Notes under the pieces: generated by a model
Databases searched by the model: none
Seen by the model: the letters and a program-made list of their open reading frames with translations, nothing else
What the model was told of the DNA's origin: nothing
Part shown: positions 1 through 8,551 of the stretch, one piece after another
How the letters are laid out: each line of letters begins with the position of its first letter
How positions within the stretch are numbered: the stretch's first letter is position 1
Program-made: the position numbers and the translations under genes
Assembly (NCBI GenBank): GCA_964464925.1
Contig: CAYXLI010000003.1
Coordinates: 1-64,000 of the forward strand
DNA: 64,000 nt
Reading direction: 5' to 3'
Source: CAYXLI01 sp964464925
Lineage (GTDB): Bacteria > Acidobacteriota > Terriglobia > Bryobacterales > Bryobacteraceae

Positions 1-53
1 ATGGTGCCGATGTTTACGTGCGGCTTACTACGATCAAATTTTTCCTTCGCCAT
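1..53 (-). CDS. tuf: Elongation factor Tu, N-terminal fragment (runs off the left edge)
   Basis: Reading the minus strand from the ATG at 53 gives MAKEKFDRSKPHVNIGT, the invariant N-terminus of bacterial EF-Tu just before the GHVDHGKT P-loop. EF-Tu is the GTPase that delivers aminoacyl-tRNA to the ribosome. Only 17 full codons lie in the window. The gene is preceded by about 120 bases of untranslated leader and a promoter-like sequence rather than by fusA, so this copy probably has its own promoter. That would fit the tuf copy that usually precedes trpT-secE-nusG, but the neighbours are outside the window. The identification rests on 17 residues, which are very distinctive. Confidence 0.9.
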   Translation of the reverse strand, partial: MAKEKFDRSKPHVNIGT

Positions 54-177
54 TTACGTACCTTTAAAAGATTCCGATTGGTCGTCTCTGACTGTCGGCC
101 CAAGCTACTGCCACTGACGGCGTATGACGGCACACACTTTATCAATGGGGATTCGACGGCCAGCGTGACGAACCTAT

Positions 178-208
178 AGTGTAGCACAGCGCCATCCAAT
201 CAAGGCAA
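178..208 (-). promoter_or_regulatory. Putative tuf promoter
   Basis: On the minus strand a TGCTACACT extended -10 (hexamer 183-178) is preceded by TTGCCT (208-203) with a 19-base spacer. Transcription would start near 171 and give a leader of roughly 118 bases before tuf. The same TGCTACACT box recurs upstream of rpmB at 27954-27962, which supports it as a strong housekeeping element. The long spacer makes the -35 assignment uncertain. Confidence 0.45.
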
Positions 209-213
209 ACGGC

Positions 214-801
214 TTAGTGGTGGTCAGGCTGCTCCAATGCGTCTTCGGGAACGTCAGCTTGCGATGCGATTTGCGATTCGAACCCAATTTCGTTGGGCAA
301 GGGAGCGAAGAGATAGTCCCGCATAGCTTTATCGAGAGCGGCGAGCGGATCCTGAGAGGGTGAGGGCCGATCGGATTGCGGCTTTGGCCGGCTCGCCTGG
401 ACTTTGCGAAGTTGTTCAATGGCTTTGTGCCAGGCGCGCTCAATGGCGGAGCGGTAGCGGCGGATCTTATCGAGTTCGGAGGAAACCGAATGGAAGTCAT
501 CATCCGCAGAATCGAACAGGTCGGCTTCGACCCGGTTGGCCCGGCGCAGACGCCACGCGTTGCTGGCGATTTCGTGGACGAGTTCCTCTTCCATAGCGGA
601 CCGAGGATGGTACTCGGCCATGAGACTGGCCAGAAGCTCGTCGTATTCAGCCTGATTTTCCGATTTGAGAACGATTCGGCGGCCTGCGAGGCCATGAGTT
701 GTACGGTTCAGAGCGCTAATCTGCTTGCCGGCCGCGCTCCGGGGGCCGGTAGAGAGCAACGCATTCTCGTGATTGGCCCGGATTTGATCAATGGATGTCA
801 T
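214..801 (-). CDS. Conserved acidobacterial hypothetical protein (STGPRSAAGK family)
   Basis: 195 residues, with no membrane segment or signal peptide. The N-terminus contains RANHENALLSTGPRSAAGK followed by LNRTTHGLAG, a signature I associate with a family present in many copies in Solibacter-like genomes and of unknown function. The middle is charged and helical (residues ~60-140, a possible coiled coil) and the C-terminus is Pro/Asp-rich. The start is firm: a perfect AGGAGG Shine-Dalgarno lies seven bases before the ATG. It is monocistronic as far as can be seen. The family name is from memory and no function can be assigned. Confidence 0.8.
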   Translation of the reverse strand: MTSIDQIRANHENALLSTGPRSAAGKQISALNRTTHGLAGRRIVLKSENQAEYDELLASLMAEYHPRSAMEEELVHEIASNAWRLRRANRVEADLFDSADDDFHSVSSELDKIRRYRSAIERAWHKAIEQLRKVQASRPKPQSDRPSPSQDPLAALDKAMRDYLFAPLPNEIGFESQIASQADVPEDALEQPDHH

Positions 802-945
802 AGGTCATCCTCCTGGCTTCGAGGGTGACAGGCCGGGCCGGAGAAAAAGTACTTTGCGAGTGCAAGTGAATCAAAAGACGGCAAATCAAGCCGGAGTCCG
901 GCCGTGACCGGCGACCGGCCGGAGAGATGTCCCGCACCGATGCCG

Positions 946-3195
946 TTACTGTGTGGGAAGCGGACGACGGCACGGCAGAGTAAACATAAATGCCGAGCCC
1001 TGGCCTGGCTGCGACTCAACCCAGATACGACCTTCATAGTGGGATATGATTCTCTGGCAGATCGCGAGGCCAATGCCGTTGCCGGCGACATTGCGGCCGT
1101 GAAGCCGCTTGAACACACCGAAAATCCGCTCCGTCTGGTCCGCAGGGATACCGATGCCGTTGTCCCGCACAGTGATCACAAACTCCTCGGGCCGCTCGAG
1201 TGACGAGATCTCAATGTGCGGCAGGTCTTCACTCCTATATTTCAGCGCATTTCCGACCAGATTCTGCAGCAACTGCACCAAATGCACGCGATAGATAGGC
1301 AGGCTCGGAAGATTGCCGCACACCACCTCAGCCCCTGTGGTGCCGATCGCGGTTCGCAGGTTCGCAAGCACCTCCGCGACCACGCCGTTTGCGTCGGTGC
1401 CGGGCAGCTCGTTCTGCGGCTTATCGAGCGAACGCGTGTAGGCCAACAGGTCACTCACCAGCGCCTGCATGCGGCGCGCGCCCTCGACCGTAATGTCCAT
1501 GAACTCACTCGCCTGCTCGTCCAATTTGCCGCGGTAACGCCTGGCCAGAAGTTCCGTGTACAAACTTACGTTCCGAATCGGCTCCTGCAGATCATGCGCG
1601 GCCGCGTAGCCAAACTGCTCAAGACTCTCGTTGGCTTGCCGCAGAGCCGACACGGCGGCTTCGCGTTCGGTGATGTCGCGTGTGGCCGATAATGCACCGA
1701 TGACACGATCCGCGCCGTCACGCAGCGGCACTACGTGAGTTTCGAAGGTCCGATGCGCACCCTTTAGTCCATTGACCGAAAAATCCAGCGTGCCGCCCGT
1801 GCCTCCGTCGAAGACACTTTCGTTCAGAGCCTGAAACGCCCCGCGGTTGGATGGGTCGATCACTGGATAAACACACTGACCAATTACCTGCTGCGGGCTA
1901 TCGGCTTCCAGCATTCGGAGCCCCGCTGCGTTCATCTCCAACACCTCTCCGTGCCTGCCCAGGACTTTTACGCAGTCGGGCATGGAATCCAGGAGAGTTT
2001 GCAGATACCGCTCGCGAGTTGCGAGCCGCCGCTCGCTTTCGCGCAATGCCTGTTCGGCAGCTTTACGCTCTGAGATGTCGCGATAGTTCCAAACGATGCC
2101 GCCAACAGAGGGATCCAGAGACAGGTCAGTGACCGTAATCTCCACCCAGCCCCAATCGCCAACATTCGTACGCACCCGCGCCTCGAAGCGGAGCGGCACG
2201 CGCGGGGTGGCAAGCGCATCGGCCACGGTCCGGCTGGCGTTGTCGCGGTCGGCGGGGTGAACCAGATGAAGGCAATTGGTTCCCATTATCCTGGCGGGCG
2301 CATACCCCAATACTCTGGCTGTGGAATGGCTCGCGTAGAGTATCTCCCAGCCGGGGTTCATCAACAGAATGGCGTCGGAGCTGTTCTCAATCAGAGCCCG
2401 AAAGTGCTTCTCCGCCTGGTAGTAATGCCGCGCGTGGCTCAGAATGTCTTTCGCATGCCCGGGGCGACCGGCGCGGAGTGAAAGGATAGCCTTTTCGGCG
2501 TCGGGAACCATCACATCGTCCGGCACTGCAGCCGTTTGGATCGAGTGCGGATCCGAATCCGGCGGTGCGAAATCATCAATCGCCCGCTGGACTGCCCTTT
2601 CCAAATCTCCATCCTCATCGATCGCCCGGACGCGGGAATGACTGCGTAATATACTGTGAACGTCCGCGGACCCGAACTCCGCATCGAACACGTTGATGGG
2701 GTACCCGCAAAAGAGCTGCAATCCCAACGGCGGCACGAATTCATTCCACAGTTCCTCAAGCTCAATCGCAGCGGCAAACTCGTCTCGTGCCCAGAGTGTG
2801 CCGGCCATTTCGCCGTACGCCCGCTTGCCCGCACCAGGTTGAGCCGCTCGCATAGCGCGCACTGCCGAACCAAGGGCGTTCCGGAAGAGTTGTTTATCCG
2901 GACGGCCGTCGACCATAAAGCTGTCGAGCATCCGTTTCGCATCCAGGAACGTGAGCTGCTGCTCTTTGACCGCGCGGTCCGGATGGATACCAGCTAGCGG
3001 TAGCTGGCGCACGAATGCCGCCGTATGGTCCGGCGAGGCAATCACCAAGACGGCTTCGTCTAACTGCAACCCTTCGGCAATGTACCTGGCGACGTTGACG
3101 GTCAGAAGCCGCTCGTCAGCACCGTACAACTGAATGGTATGCAAATGGGAGGGATGGAGCCCGCCGTGACCGATGGCCTTTTGTGAAGACGACAC
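946..3195 (-). CDS. MEDS-PAS-PAS hybrid-type sensor histidine kinase (orphan)
   Basis: 749 residues and apparently soluble. Residues ~15-185 match the MEDS sensory domain (HTIQLYGADERLL at the start). Two PAS/PAC modules follow (~260-385 and ~395-510, the latter ending in GALSATRDITEREAA). Next is a phytochrome-type HisKA with the phosphoacceptor in AAHDLQEPIRN (His534), and then an HATPase_c with N and G boxes (LQNLVGNALKYR, DNGIGIP, GNGIGLAIC). It should sense a small molecule or redox state in the cytoplasm and phosphorylate an unknown regulator, since no response regulator is adjacent. The start codon is GTG, preceded by GGAGTAGGAGT, so the Shine-Dalgarno supports it. MEDS domains are known from the methylotroph DcmR group, but the ligand here is unknown. 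Confidence 0.88.
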   Translation of the reverse strand: MSSSQKAIGHGGLHPSHLHTIQLYGADERLLTVNVARYIAEGLQLDEAVLVIASPDHTAAFVRQLPLAGIHPDRAVKEQQLTFLDAKRMLDSFMVDGRPDKQLFRNALGSAVRAMRAAQPGAGKRAYGEMAGTLWARDEFAAAIELEELWNEFVPPLGLQLFCGYPINVFDAEFGSADVHSILRSHSRVRAIDEDGDLERAVQRAIDDFAPPDSDPHSIQTAAVPDDVMVPDAEKAILSLRAGRPGHAKDILSHARHYYQAEKHFRALIENSSDAILLMNPGWEILYASHSTARVLGYAPARIMGTNCLHLVHPADRDNASRTVADALATPRVPLRFEARVRTNVGDWGWVEITVTDLSLDPSVGGIVWNYRDISERKAAEQALRESERRLATRERYLQTLLDSMPDCVKVLGRHGEVLEMNAAGLRMLEADSPQQVIGQCVYPVIDPSNRGAFQALNESVFDGGTGGTLDFSVNGLKGAHRTFETHVVPLRDGADRVIGALSATRDITEREAAVSALRQANESLEQFGYAAAHDLQEPIRNVSLYTELLARRYRGKLDEQASEFMDITVEGARRMQALVSDLLAYTRSLDKPQNELPGTDANGVVAEVLANLRTAIGTTGAEVVCGNLPSLPIYRVHLVQLLQNLVGNALKYRSEDLPHIEISSLERPEEFVITVRDNGIGIPADQTERIFGVFKRLHGRNVAGNGIGLAICQRIISHYEGRIWVESQPGQGSAFMFTLPCRRPLPTQ

Positions 3196-3225
3196 TCCTA
3201 CTCCGTGCTATACAGACGCTAACCC

Positions 3226-3243
3226 ACTGGGAACGTTTCCAGT
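3226..3243. promoter_or_regulatory. 18-bp near-perfect palindrome upstream of the MEDS kinase
   Basis: ACTGGGAAC followed directly by GTTTCCAGT forms two 9-bp arms with a single mismatch and no spacer. It lies 31 bases upstream of the GTG start of the histidine kinase and 47 bases past the stop of the E1 gene. The AACGTT centre and perfect symmetry resemble a dimeric repressor operator. With such short arms and no U-run, a terminator is less likely. No regulator is adjacent. Confidence 0.35.
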
Positions 3244-3289
3244 TTCCCACCCGGCAGAATATAGGCGAAACACGGTGGCTGTCACCATA

Positions 3290-5395
3290 CTAGTAGCTCA
3301 GGAGGCGCTCGCCCTGCTTCACGAGGTCGTCCACCTGCGGGAGGATTTCATTCTCCAGGTCGGGATGGTAGGCTACCCACGTATCCAATGCAGCGACACG
3401 GCCTACCGGGGCATCAAGGTAGCTGAACAACTCGTCGGCAATGCGCGCGCTAATCTCCGCTCCATAACCCCAGGAAAGGCAGTCTTCGTGCGCGATGAGC
3501 ACGCGGCTGGTCTTCTTAACAGATGCCTCGATGGCGGGCCAATCATAAGGAGATAGAGATCGCAGGTCGATCACCTCAATGGAAGCATTGGGAATGCGCT
3601 GCTCCAGTTGCAGAGCCGCTTGCAGGCTCTTCTGCACCAAAGCTCCGTAGGTGATGATCGAGAGCGAACTGCCCGGCTTCACGACCTTCGCCTTACCGAA
3701 TGGGATCATATAGTCCGGTCCCGCGTGCGGCGACCGATTGTACGGTTCGCGGTAAAGACGTTTGTGTTCGAGGAACAGCACGGGGTCATCACAGCGGATC
3801 GCAGTGCGCAGGAGCCCGCAGGCGTCTAATGCATTGGAGGGCATGACGACGCGGAGGCCGGGAATGTGAGTAAACTCCACCTCGCCACACTGGCTATGAT
3901 AGATCGCTCCGCCATTCAGGTATCCGCCAATCGCTACGCGAATTACTAACGGACATGAGAAGCCGTTATAGGACCGCCAGCGGATGTTTGCGAGCTCATC
4001 GCGAATCTGCATCATCGCGGGCCAGATGTAATCGAAGAACTGAATCTCAGCCACGGGCTTCAATCCGCGAGTCGCCATGCCGATCGCACGGCCCACAATG
4101 GACGCTTCGGCGATGGGCGTGTTGAAACAGCGGGCGCCGCCGAATTCCAACTGCAATCCGCTCGTCGCCTTGAAAACCCCGCCCTTGCCTTTCACCTCGC
4201 AGAGATTCTCTTCGCGGCTGCAATCGGCGACGTCTTCGCCGAAGACGATCACCCGACTGTCGTGCCGCATCTCTTCGGCAAGCGTGAGATTGATCTCGTC
4301 CACCATCGTGCGAGGATCATCACGCAGCACCGGAGGAGTATCGAACTCATGCGACGTAGGATCGACCTTATCCGAATAGAGATACAGGAGAGTCTCACCC
4401 CGCCTTGGCGGTTCCGCCTTGAGAACACGATCGGTGGTGTCCTGAATCTCGATCTCGATCTCATGAACAATCCGCTGCAGGGCGTGACGGTCGAGAATCC
4501 CTTCCGAGATCAGCCATTCGGGATAGCGCACAACAGGATCCCGTTCGCCTTCCGCCCGGCGCTCCGATTTGCTCTTATAAAGACGCTCGTCGTCGGACAG
4601 GGAGTGCGAATAAGGCCGTATGCAGTGAGCATGCACGAGAGCGGGACCTTGGCCGCCGCGGCAGTACGCCGCTGCCCGCTTCATGGCTCCATAAGAGGCC
4701 AAGAAATCGGTGCCATCCACCTCTTCCCGGTAGAGGTAGGGGAACCCGGTCAGTAGCGCCGAAATATTCGCGCCCGGGGTCTGCTTCTCGACCGGAGTGG
4801 AGATCGCAAAACCGTTGTCCTCCACCAGGAACAGGAGCGGCAACTTCTCCAGGCACGCGAGATTGAGGCATTCCCAGAACTCGCCTTCACTGGTGGCTCC
4901 TTCGCCGGTACAAACCAGAGTCACCTCGTCCTTTCCCGGATTCAGATAACGCGTTGCATGCGCACACCCGGCTGCTTGTACAAACTGTGTACCGGTCGGG
5001 GAAGAGCCGGTGACGATATGAAGGGAAGGGGAACTCCAATGGGAGGGCATCTGACGGCCGCCGGACGCCGTATCCGCTGCCGCGCCGACAGCCTGCAAGA
5101 GCATTTCTTCCGGGGTTACACCCAAGGCGAGCGTGAGCGCCCGGTCCCGATAGTAAGGATAGAACCAGTCGTACCCAGGGCGCATCGCCATGGCCGCAGC
5201 AATCTGAATCGCCTCGTGCCCCGCTCCGCTGATCTGAAAGTAGATCCGGTTTTGCCGTTTGAGGAGAATTTCCCGGTCGTCGATCCGCCGTGATGTGTGC
5301 ATCCAACGGAAAGCCTGAAGCAGCTGCTCGCGCTTAAGGCCTTCAGTCTGGGTTGCAAGCTCAGCGCCATGGTCCTGGCTTGCGGTCTTAGGCAT
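3290..5395 (-). CDS. Fused E1 alpha-beta subunit of a 2-oxoacid (branched-chain type) dehydrogenase
   Basis: 701 residues joining both E1 subunits, which are separate proteins in most bacteria. Residues ~20-345 are the alpha half, with the thiamine-diphosphate motif GEGATSEGEFWECLN..EDNGFAIS. Residues ~365-700 are the beta half, with FGEDVAD, SIVGRAIGMA and a C-terminal transketolase-type domain (SLSIITYGALVQKSL, LIAHEDCLSWGYG). The enzyme decarboxylates a 2-oxoacid and passes the acyl group to a lipoyl E2 protein. The GEG in place of GDG is usual for this fused family, which is generally called 2-oxoisovalerate dehydrogenase. No E2 or E3 gene is adjacent. A GGAGGAG Shine-Dalgarno supports the ATG start. 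Pyruvate as substrate cannot be excluded. Confidence 0.88.
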   Translation of the reverse strand: MPKTASQDHGAELATQTEGLKREQLLQAFRWMHTSRRIDDREILLKRQNRIYFQISGAGHEAIQIAAAMAMRPGYDWFYPYYRDRALTLALGVTPEEMLLQAVGAAADTASGGRQMPSHWSSPSLHIVTGSSPTGTQFVQAAGCAHATRYLNPGKDEVTLVCTGEGATSEGEFWECLNLACLEKLPLLFLVEDNGFAISTPVEKQTPGANISALLTGFPYLYREEVDGTDFLASYGAMKRAAAYCRGGQGPALVHAHCIRPYSHSLSDDERLYKSKSERRAEGERDPVVRYPEWLISEGILDRHALQRIVHEIEIEIQDTTDRVLKAEPPRRGETLLYLYSDKVDPTSHEFDTPPVLRDDPRTMVDEINLTLAEEMRHDSRVIVFGEDVADCSREENLCEVKGKGGVFKATSGLQLEFGGARCFNTPIAEASIVGRAIGMATRGLKPVAEIQFFDYIWPAMMQIRDELANIRWRSYNGFSCPLVIRVAIGGYLNGGAIYHSQCGEVEFTHIPGLRVVMPSNALDACGLLRTAIRCDDPVLFLEHKRLYREPYNRSPHAGPDYMIPFGKAKVVKPGSSLSIITYGALVQKSLQAALQLEQRIPNASIEVIDLRSLSPYDWPAIEASVKKTSRVLIAHEDCLSWGYGAEISARIADELFSYLDAPVGRVAALDTWVAYHPDLENEILPQVDDLVKQGERLLSY

Positions 5396-5420
5396 GCAAG
5401 TGCGTTCTCCTCCAGCATTC

Positions 5421-5449
5421 AGTGTAACCGAGGTATCGGGGATCCAGAA
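5421..5449 (-). promoter_or_regulatory. Putative promoter of the E1 dehydrogenase gene
   Basis: On the minus strand TTCTGG (5449-5444), a 17-base spacer and TACACT (5426-5421) precede the ATG at 5395. The transcript would carry a short leader of about 20 bases containing the GGAGGAG ribosome site. The -10 is good and the -35 is weak. Confidence 0.4.
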
Positions 5450-5525
5450 GACCTCACCAGTAGCACCACTTTACATTGGTGCCTTCGTCTATTCCTTTGG
5501 CAGGCCGTTTGCTATTTAACAGGCT

Positions 5526-5705
5526 ATGGCGAACTCCACCACACCGGATCTTGAACTGGAGAAACTGCAGCGTCTGCGAAGGCGGATCCAACAAGTTCGC
5601 GACAGGCTGCGGGAAATCAAAGAACGTTTCACGTTTCCGCTTCGGGAGCGTTCGGCCCGATACGAACGTACTTCCGATAAAGATGCTCATTACCGCAAAG
5701 GGTAA
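5526..5705 (+). CDS. Small charged helical protein, 59 residues (tentative)
   Basis: An ATG-TAA frame encodes a 59-residue protein beginning MANSTTPDLELEKLQRL and ending DKDAHYRKG. Residues ~8-35 have a heptad-like spacing of Leu/Ile/Val among Arg, Glu, Lys and Gln, which predicts an amphipathic or coiled-coil helix. No ribosome site is visible, but TGCTATTTA, an imperfect extended -10, ends seven bases before the ATG. That is the same geometry as the leaderless genes elsewhere in the window. It lies in the divergent gap between the E1 gene and citrate synthase. I do not recognise it. Its composition looks coding, but the reading rests on one open frame. Confidence 0.4.
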   Translation: MANSTTPDLELEKLQRLRRRIQQVRDRLREIKERFTFPLRERSARYERTSDKDAHYRKG

Positions 5706-5733
5706 AGCGCAATCCGCTCCTGTCCGAGTGTTC

Positions 5734-5739
5734 TATAAT
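5734..5739 (+). promoter_or_regulatory. Consensus -10 (TATAAT) upstream of citrate synthase
   Basis: A perfect TATAAT lies 78 bases before the chosen citrate synthase start. No good -35 is visible at 16-18 bases upstream. It would give a leader of about 70 bases. Confidence 0.4.
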
Positions 5740-5817
5740 TGTCTTTCACGCGCCACTTGCGTTGCATCGAATGCATGCAAAGCAAGGCTCACTTCGACAG
5801 GGAGAACAACAATTCAT

Positions 5818-6942
5818 ATGGCAGTTACAGGGGCAGGTCTGGAAGGCGTCATTGCGGCAGAGTCCGAAATCTGTTTCATCGATGGCGACGCCGGTATTCT
5901 CAGCTACCACGGATATAACATCCATACACTGGCGGAACACGCCACATTCGAAGAAGTGGTTTATCTGCTATGGAATGGCAAGCTGCCGACGCAGTCCGAA
6001 CTGGATGCGTTGAAGAAGCAACTCGTGGCAAACCGCGAGATTCCGAAGGAAGTGGCCGATTTCCTCCGCATCGCCAGCAAGGCAACTCCGATGGATGTGT
6101 TGCGAACGGCCGTGTCCATGCTGAGCCTTTACGATCCGCAAGCGAAGGACATGTCTCCGGAGGCCAACTACGCCAAGGCCCACAAGCTGATGTCGCAAAC
6201 CGCCACGATTGCGACCACGTTTGACCGTGTGCGGAATGGCAAAGAAGTGATCCCCGGAGACCCGAACCTGGGCTTTGCCGCCAACTTCCTGTACACGCTC
6301 ACCGGCAAGCGTCCCGAGAAGATTTCGGAACGTACTTTTGATGTGGCGCTGACCTTGCATGCCGATCACGAGTTCAATGCTTCTACCTTCGCTGCGCGGG
6401 TGACCGCAGCCACCCTGTCAGATATCTACTCCTCGGTAACTTCTGCAATTGGCGCTTTGAAGGGGCCACTGCACGGCGGCGCGAATGAAGACGTAATCCG
6501 CATGCTCCTGGCAGCGAGGGGAGAGAGCGATACGGCCGTTGAAATGGCTCGCCAAAAGCTTTCGACAAAGATGAAGATTCCAGGTTTCGGCCACCGTGTT
6601 TACCGCACGGAAGATCCTCGCGCGACGCACCTCCGCAAGTTCTCAGAAGAGCTAGGAAAAGTTACGGGCCACGAGAATCTCTATGAGGCATCGCGGTCGG
6701 TGGAGCAACTGGTGCATGATTCGAAGGGCCTGAATGCGAACGTCGACTTCTACTCCGCCTCGACCTATTATTCGCTCGGGATTCCGATCGACCTGTTCAC
6801 CCCGATTTTCGCGGTGAGCCGGATGTCCGGCTGGACGGCCCACATTTTGGAGCAGTATCGCAACAACCGGCTGATTCGTCCTCGTGCCGACTACAAGGGC
6901 CCGGAAGACGGACGCCCGTGGACTCCAATCGAGAAACGCTAG
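5818..6942 (+). CDS. gltA: Citrate synthase (type II, short form)
   Basis: 374 residues from the ATG at 5818, the length usual for the Gram-positive/archaeal short citrate or 2-methylcitrate synthases. It condenses oxaloacetate with acetyl-CoA at the entry to the TCA cycle. The catalytic triad is visible: His219 in PLHGGANEDV, His259 in GFGHRVYR and Asp310 in NVDFYSA. The reading frame stays open about 340 bases upstream, but that part resembles no citrate synthase, and MAVTGAGLEGVIAAES is a normal family N-terminus. A GGGAG lies 13 bases upstream, rather far for a Shine-Dalgarno. serS starts three bases after the stop, so the two are probably cotranscribed. A methylcitrate synthase role cannot be excluded. 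Confidence 0.92.
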   Translation: MAVTGAGLEGVIAAESEICFIDGDAGILSYHGYNIHTLAEHATFEEVVYLLWNGKLPTQSELDALKKQLVANREIPKEVADFLRIASKATPMDVLRTAVSMLSLYDPQAKDMSPEANYAKAHKLMSQTATIATTFDRVRNGKEVIPGDPNLGFAANFLYTLTGKRPEKISERTFDVALTLHADHEFNASTFAARVTAATLSDIYSSVTSAIGALKGPLHGGANEDVIRMLLAARGESDTAVEMARQKLSTKMKIPGFGHRVYRTEDPRATHLRKFSEELGKVTGHENLYEASRSVEQLVHDSKGLNANVDFYSASTYYSLGIPIDLFTPIFAVSRMSGWTAHILEQYRNNRLIRPRADYKGPEDGRPWTPIEKR

Positions 6943-6945
6943 TTC

Positions 6946-8229
6946 ATGCACGATCTATCGACGTTTCGAAATCACCTCGACGCGATTGCAGAGCGCCTGG
7001 GGACGCGGGGTTTTCGTCTCGATACGGAAGAGTTCCGCAAGATGGACGGAGACCGGCGCGCCGCGGTCACCGAGAGCGAGCAACTGAAGGCGCAGCGCAA
7101 TTCGGAAAGCCAGGAGATAGCAAAGCTTCGCAAGGCCGGTGAAGACACCACCGAACGCCAGGCGAAGGTGCGCGAGATGGGCGACCGGATGGCCGCGCTC
7201 GAAGAACAGGTGAAGATGTATGACGAGCGGTTCCGGGAGGCTATGGCCAGTATCCCGAACACGCCTCATGAATCGGTGCCTGTTGGGGCAAGTTCGGACG
7301 ATAACGTGGAAGTGCGGCGAGAGGGCGAGCCGCGCCATTTCGATTTCGAGCCTAAGGCGCATTGGGACCTCGGCCCGGAGCTGGGCATTCTGGATCAGGA
7401 GCGCGCCGCCAAGATTACCGGTGCGCGCTTCGCAGTCTACTTCGGCGCGGGCGCCAAGCTGGAACGCGCACTGATCAACTTCATGCTGGACCTGCACGCC
7501 GGCGAGCATGGCTATACCGAAGTGCTACCGCCGTTCATGGTGAATTCGGCGAGTCTCTTCGGCACGGGACAACTGCCAAAATTCGCGCAGGATCTGTTCA
7601 AGCTGGAGGGCACGGATTACTGGCTGATTCCTACGGCGGAAGTGCCGGTGACGAATCTATTCCGGGACGAGACGCTCGACACCGAAAAGCTGCCGATCCA
7701 GTTGTGCTCGTACACTCCTTGCTTCCGCAGCGAAGCGGGCTCCTATGGCCGCGACGTGCGCGGGATTATCCGCCAGCACCAATTTCAGAAAGTGGAACTG
7801 GTGAAGTTTACGCGTCCGGAGCAGAGCTATGAGGAACTCGAGAAGCTGACACACGACGCTGAAGATGTACTGCGGCGGCTTGGGCTTCCGTTCCGGACCG
7901 TCGTCCTGTGTACGGGCGATATGGGTTTCTCCTCAGCGAAGACATACGACATCGAAGTCTGGCTTCCCGGGCAGAGCGGATACAAAGAGATCTCGTCGTG
8001 TTCGAACTTCGAAGCCTTCCAGGCAAGGCGCGCTTCGATCCGGCACAAGTCCGGCAAGGCAAAGGGAGAATTTGTACACACGCTGAACGGAAGCGGCCTC
8101 GCCGTGGGCCGGACGTGGGTGGCTATCATCGAGAACTACCAGCAGAAGGATGGGTCCGTGCTCGTTCCGGAGGCACTGCGGCCATATCTGAATGCGGAAG
8201 TGATCACGAAACAGGGTGGACTCACTTAG
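6946..8229 (+). CDS. serS: Serine--tRNA ligase
   Basis: 427 residues, full length for bacterial SerRS. Residues ~1-105 form the N-terminal antiparallel coiled-coil arm that grips the long variable arm of tRNA-Ser. The class II catalytic core follows, with motif 2 in FRSEAGSYGRDVRGI..HQFQKVEL and motif 3 in GSGLAVGRTWVAIIENYQ. The enzyme charges tRNA-Ser and tRNA-Sec with serine. The ATG is three bases after the citrate synthase stop, so translation is probably coupled. No frameshift or missing motif is seen. Confidence 0.96.
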   Translation: MHDLSTFRNHLDAIAERLGTRGFRLDTEEFRKMDGDRRAAVTESEQLKAQRNSESQEIAKLRKAGEDTTERQAKVREMGDRMAALEEQVKMYDERFREAMASIPNTPHESVPVGASSDDNVEVRREGEPRHFDFEPKAHWDLGPELGILDQERAAKITGARFAVYFGAGAKLERALINFMLDLHAGEHGYTEVLPPFMVNSASLFGTGQLPKFAQDLFKLEGTDYWLIPTAEVPVTNLFRDETLDTEKLPIQLCSYTPCFRSEAGSYGRDVRGIIRQHQFQKVELVKFTRPEQSYEELEKLTHDAEDVLRRLGLPFRTVVLCTGDMGFSSAKTYDIEVWLPGQSGYKEISSCSNFEAFQARRASIRHKSGKAKGEFVHTLNGSGLAVGRTWVAIIENYQQKDGSVLVPEALRPYLNAEVITKQGGLT

Positions 8230-8551
8230 GGCACCTTCCCGAGATTTAGAGAGAGAGGTCTTGGCCAGGAATTTGGGTGAGGATTCGCTCATCAACGAGC
8301 GGGCGGGCGGTTCAGGAGAGATGATGGCGGGTTCGAAAATAAGGGGAATTTCCTAGCAGGACCAAGTCCTCTCTCAAGTTCCACTCTGCGTGAAGGACCT
8401 GAACATCAAGCACTTTGCAATGCCAAGTTAAAGTGATTATTGGCAATAGAGTTTCAACATTTCCGAACTCTGCGGGAGCATGTCCGGAACTTCGTTGAAT
8501 CTTACAAACCTTTCCCCGTTACTACCGTTGTAGTTGCTACAATACTGTCAT
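8230..8551. other. 322-bp intergenic region between serS and the foldase gene
   Basis: No convincing gene is present. A weak hairpin occurs around 8357-8373 (AGGAC-loop-GTCCT) and a weak AGAGTT/AACTCT inverted repeat around 8449-8472, neither followed by a T-run. The right end carries TTGTAG-TTG-CTACAA (8528-8542), an inverted repeat that overlaps the TACAAT -10 of the next gene. Otherwise I see nothing in it. Confidence 0.5.
8535..8543 (+). promoter_or_regulatory. Extended -10 of the foldase gene, leaderless geometry
   Basis: TGCTACAAT (hexamer 8538-8543) ends eight bases before the ATG at 8552, and no Shine-Dalgarno is present. Transcription would start at or next to the ATG. The box is embedded in the 15-bp inverted repeat TTGTAGTTGCTACAA, which could also bind a repressor. 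Confidence 0.5.

Noticed and set aside
54..177. A possible tRNA gene in the tuf leader
   Set aside because: The minus strand contains GGTTCG and CGAATCC fragments, but they do not form a TPsiC arm and no acceptor or anticodon stem can be drawn.
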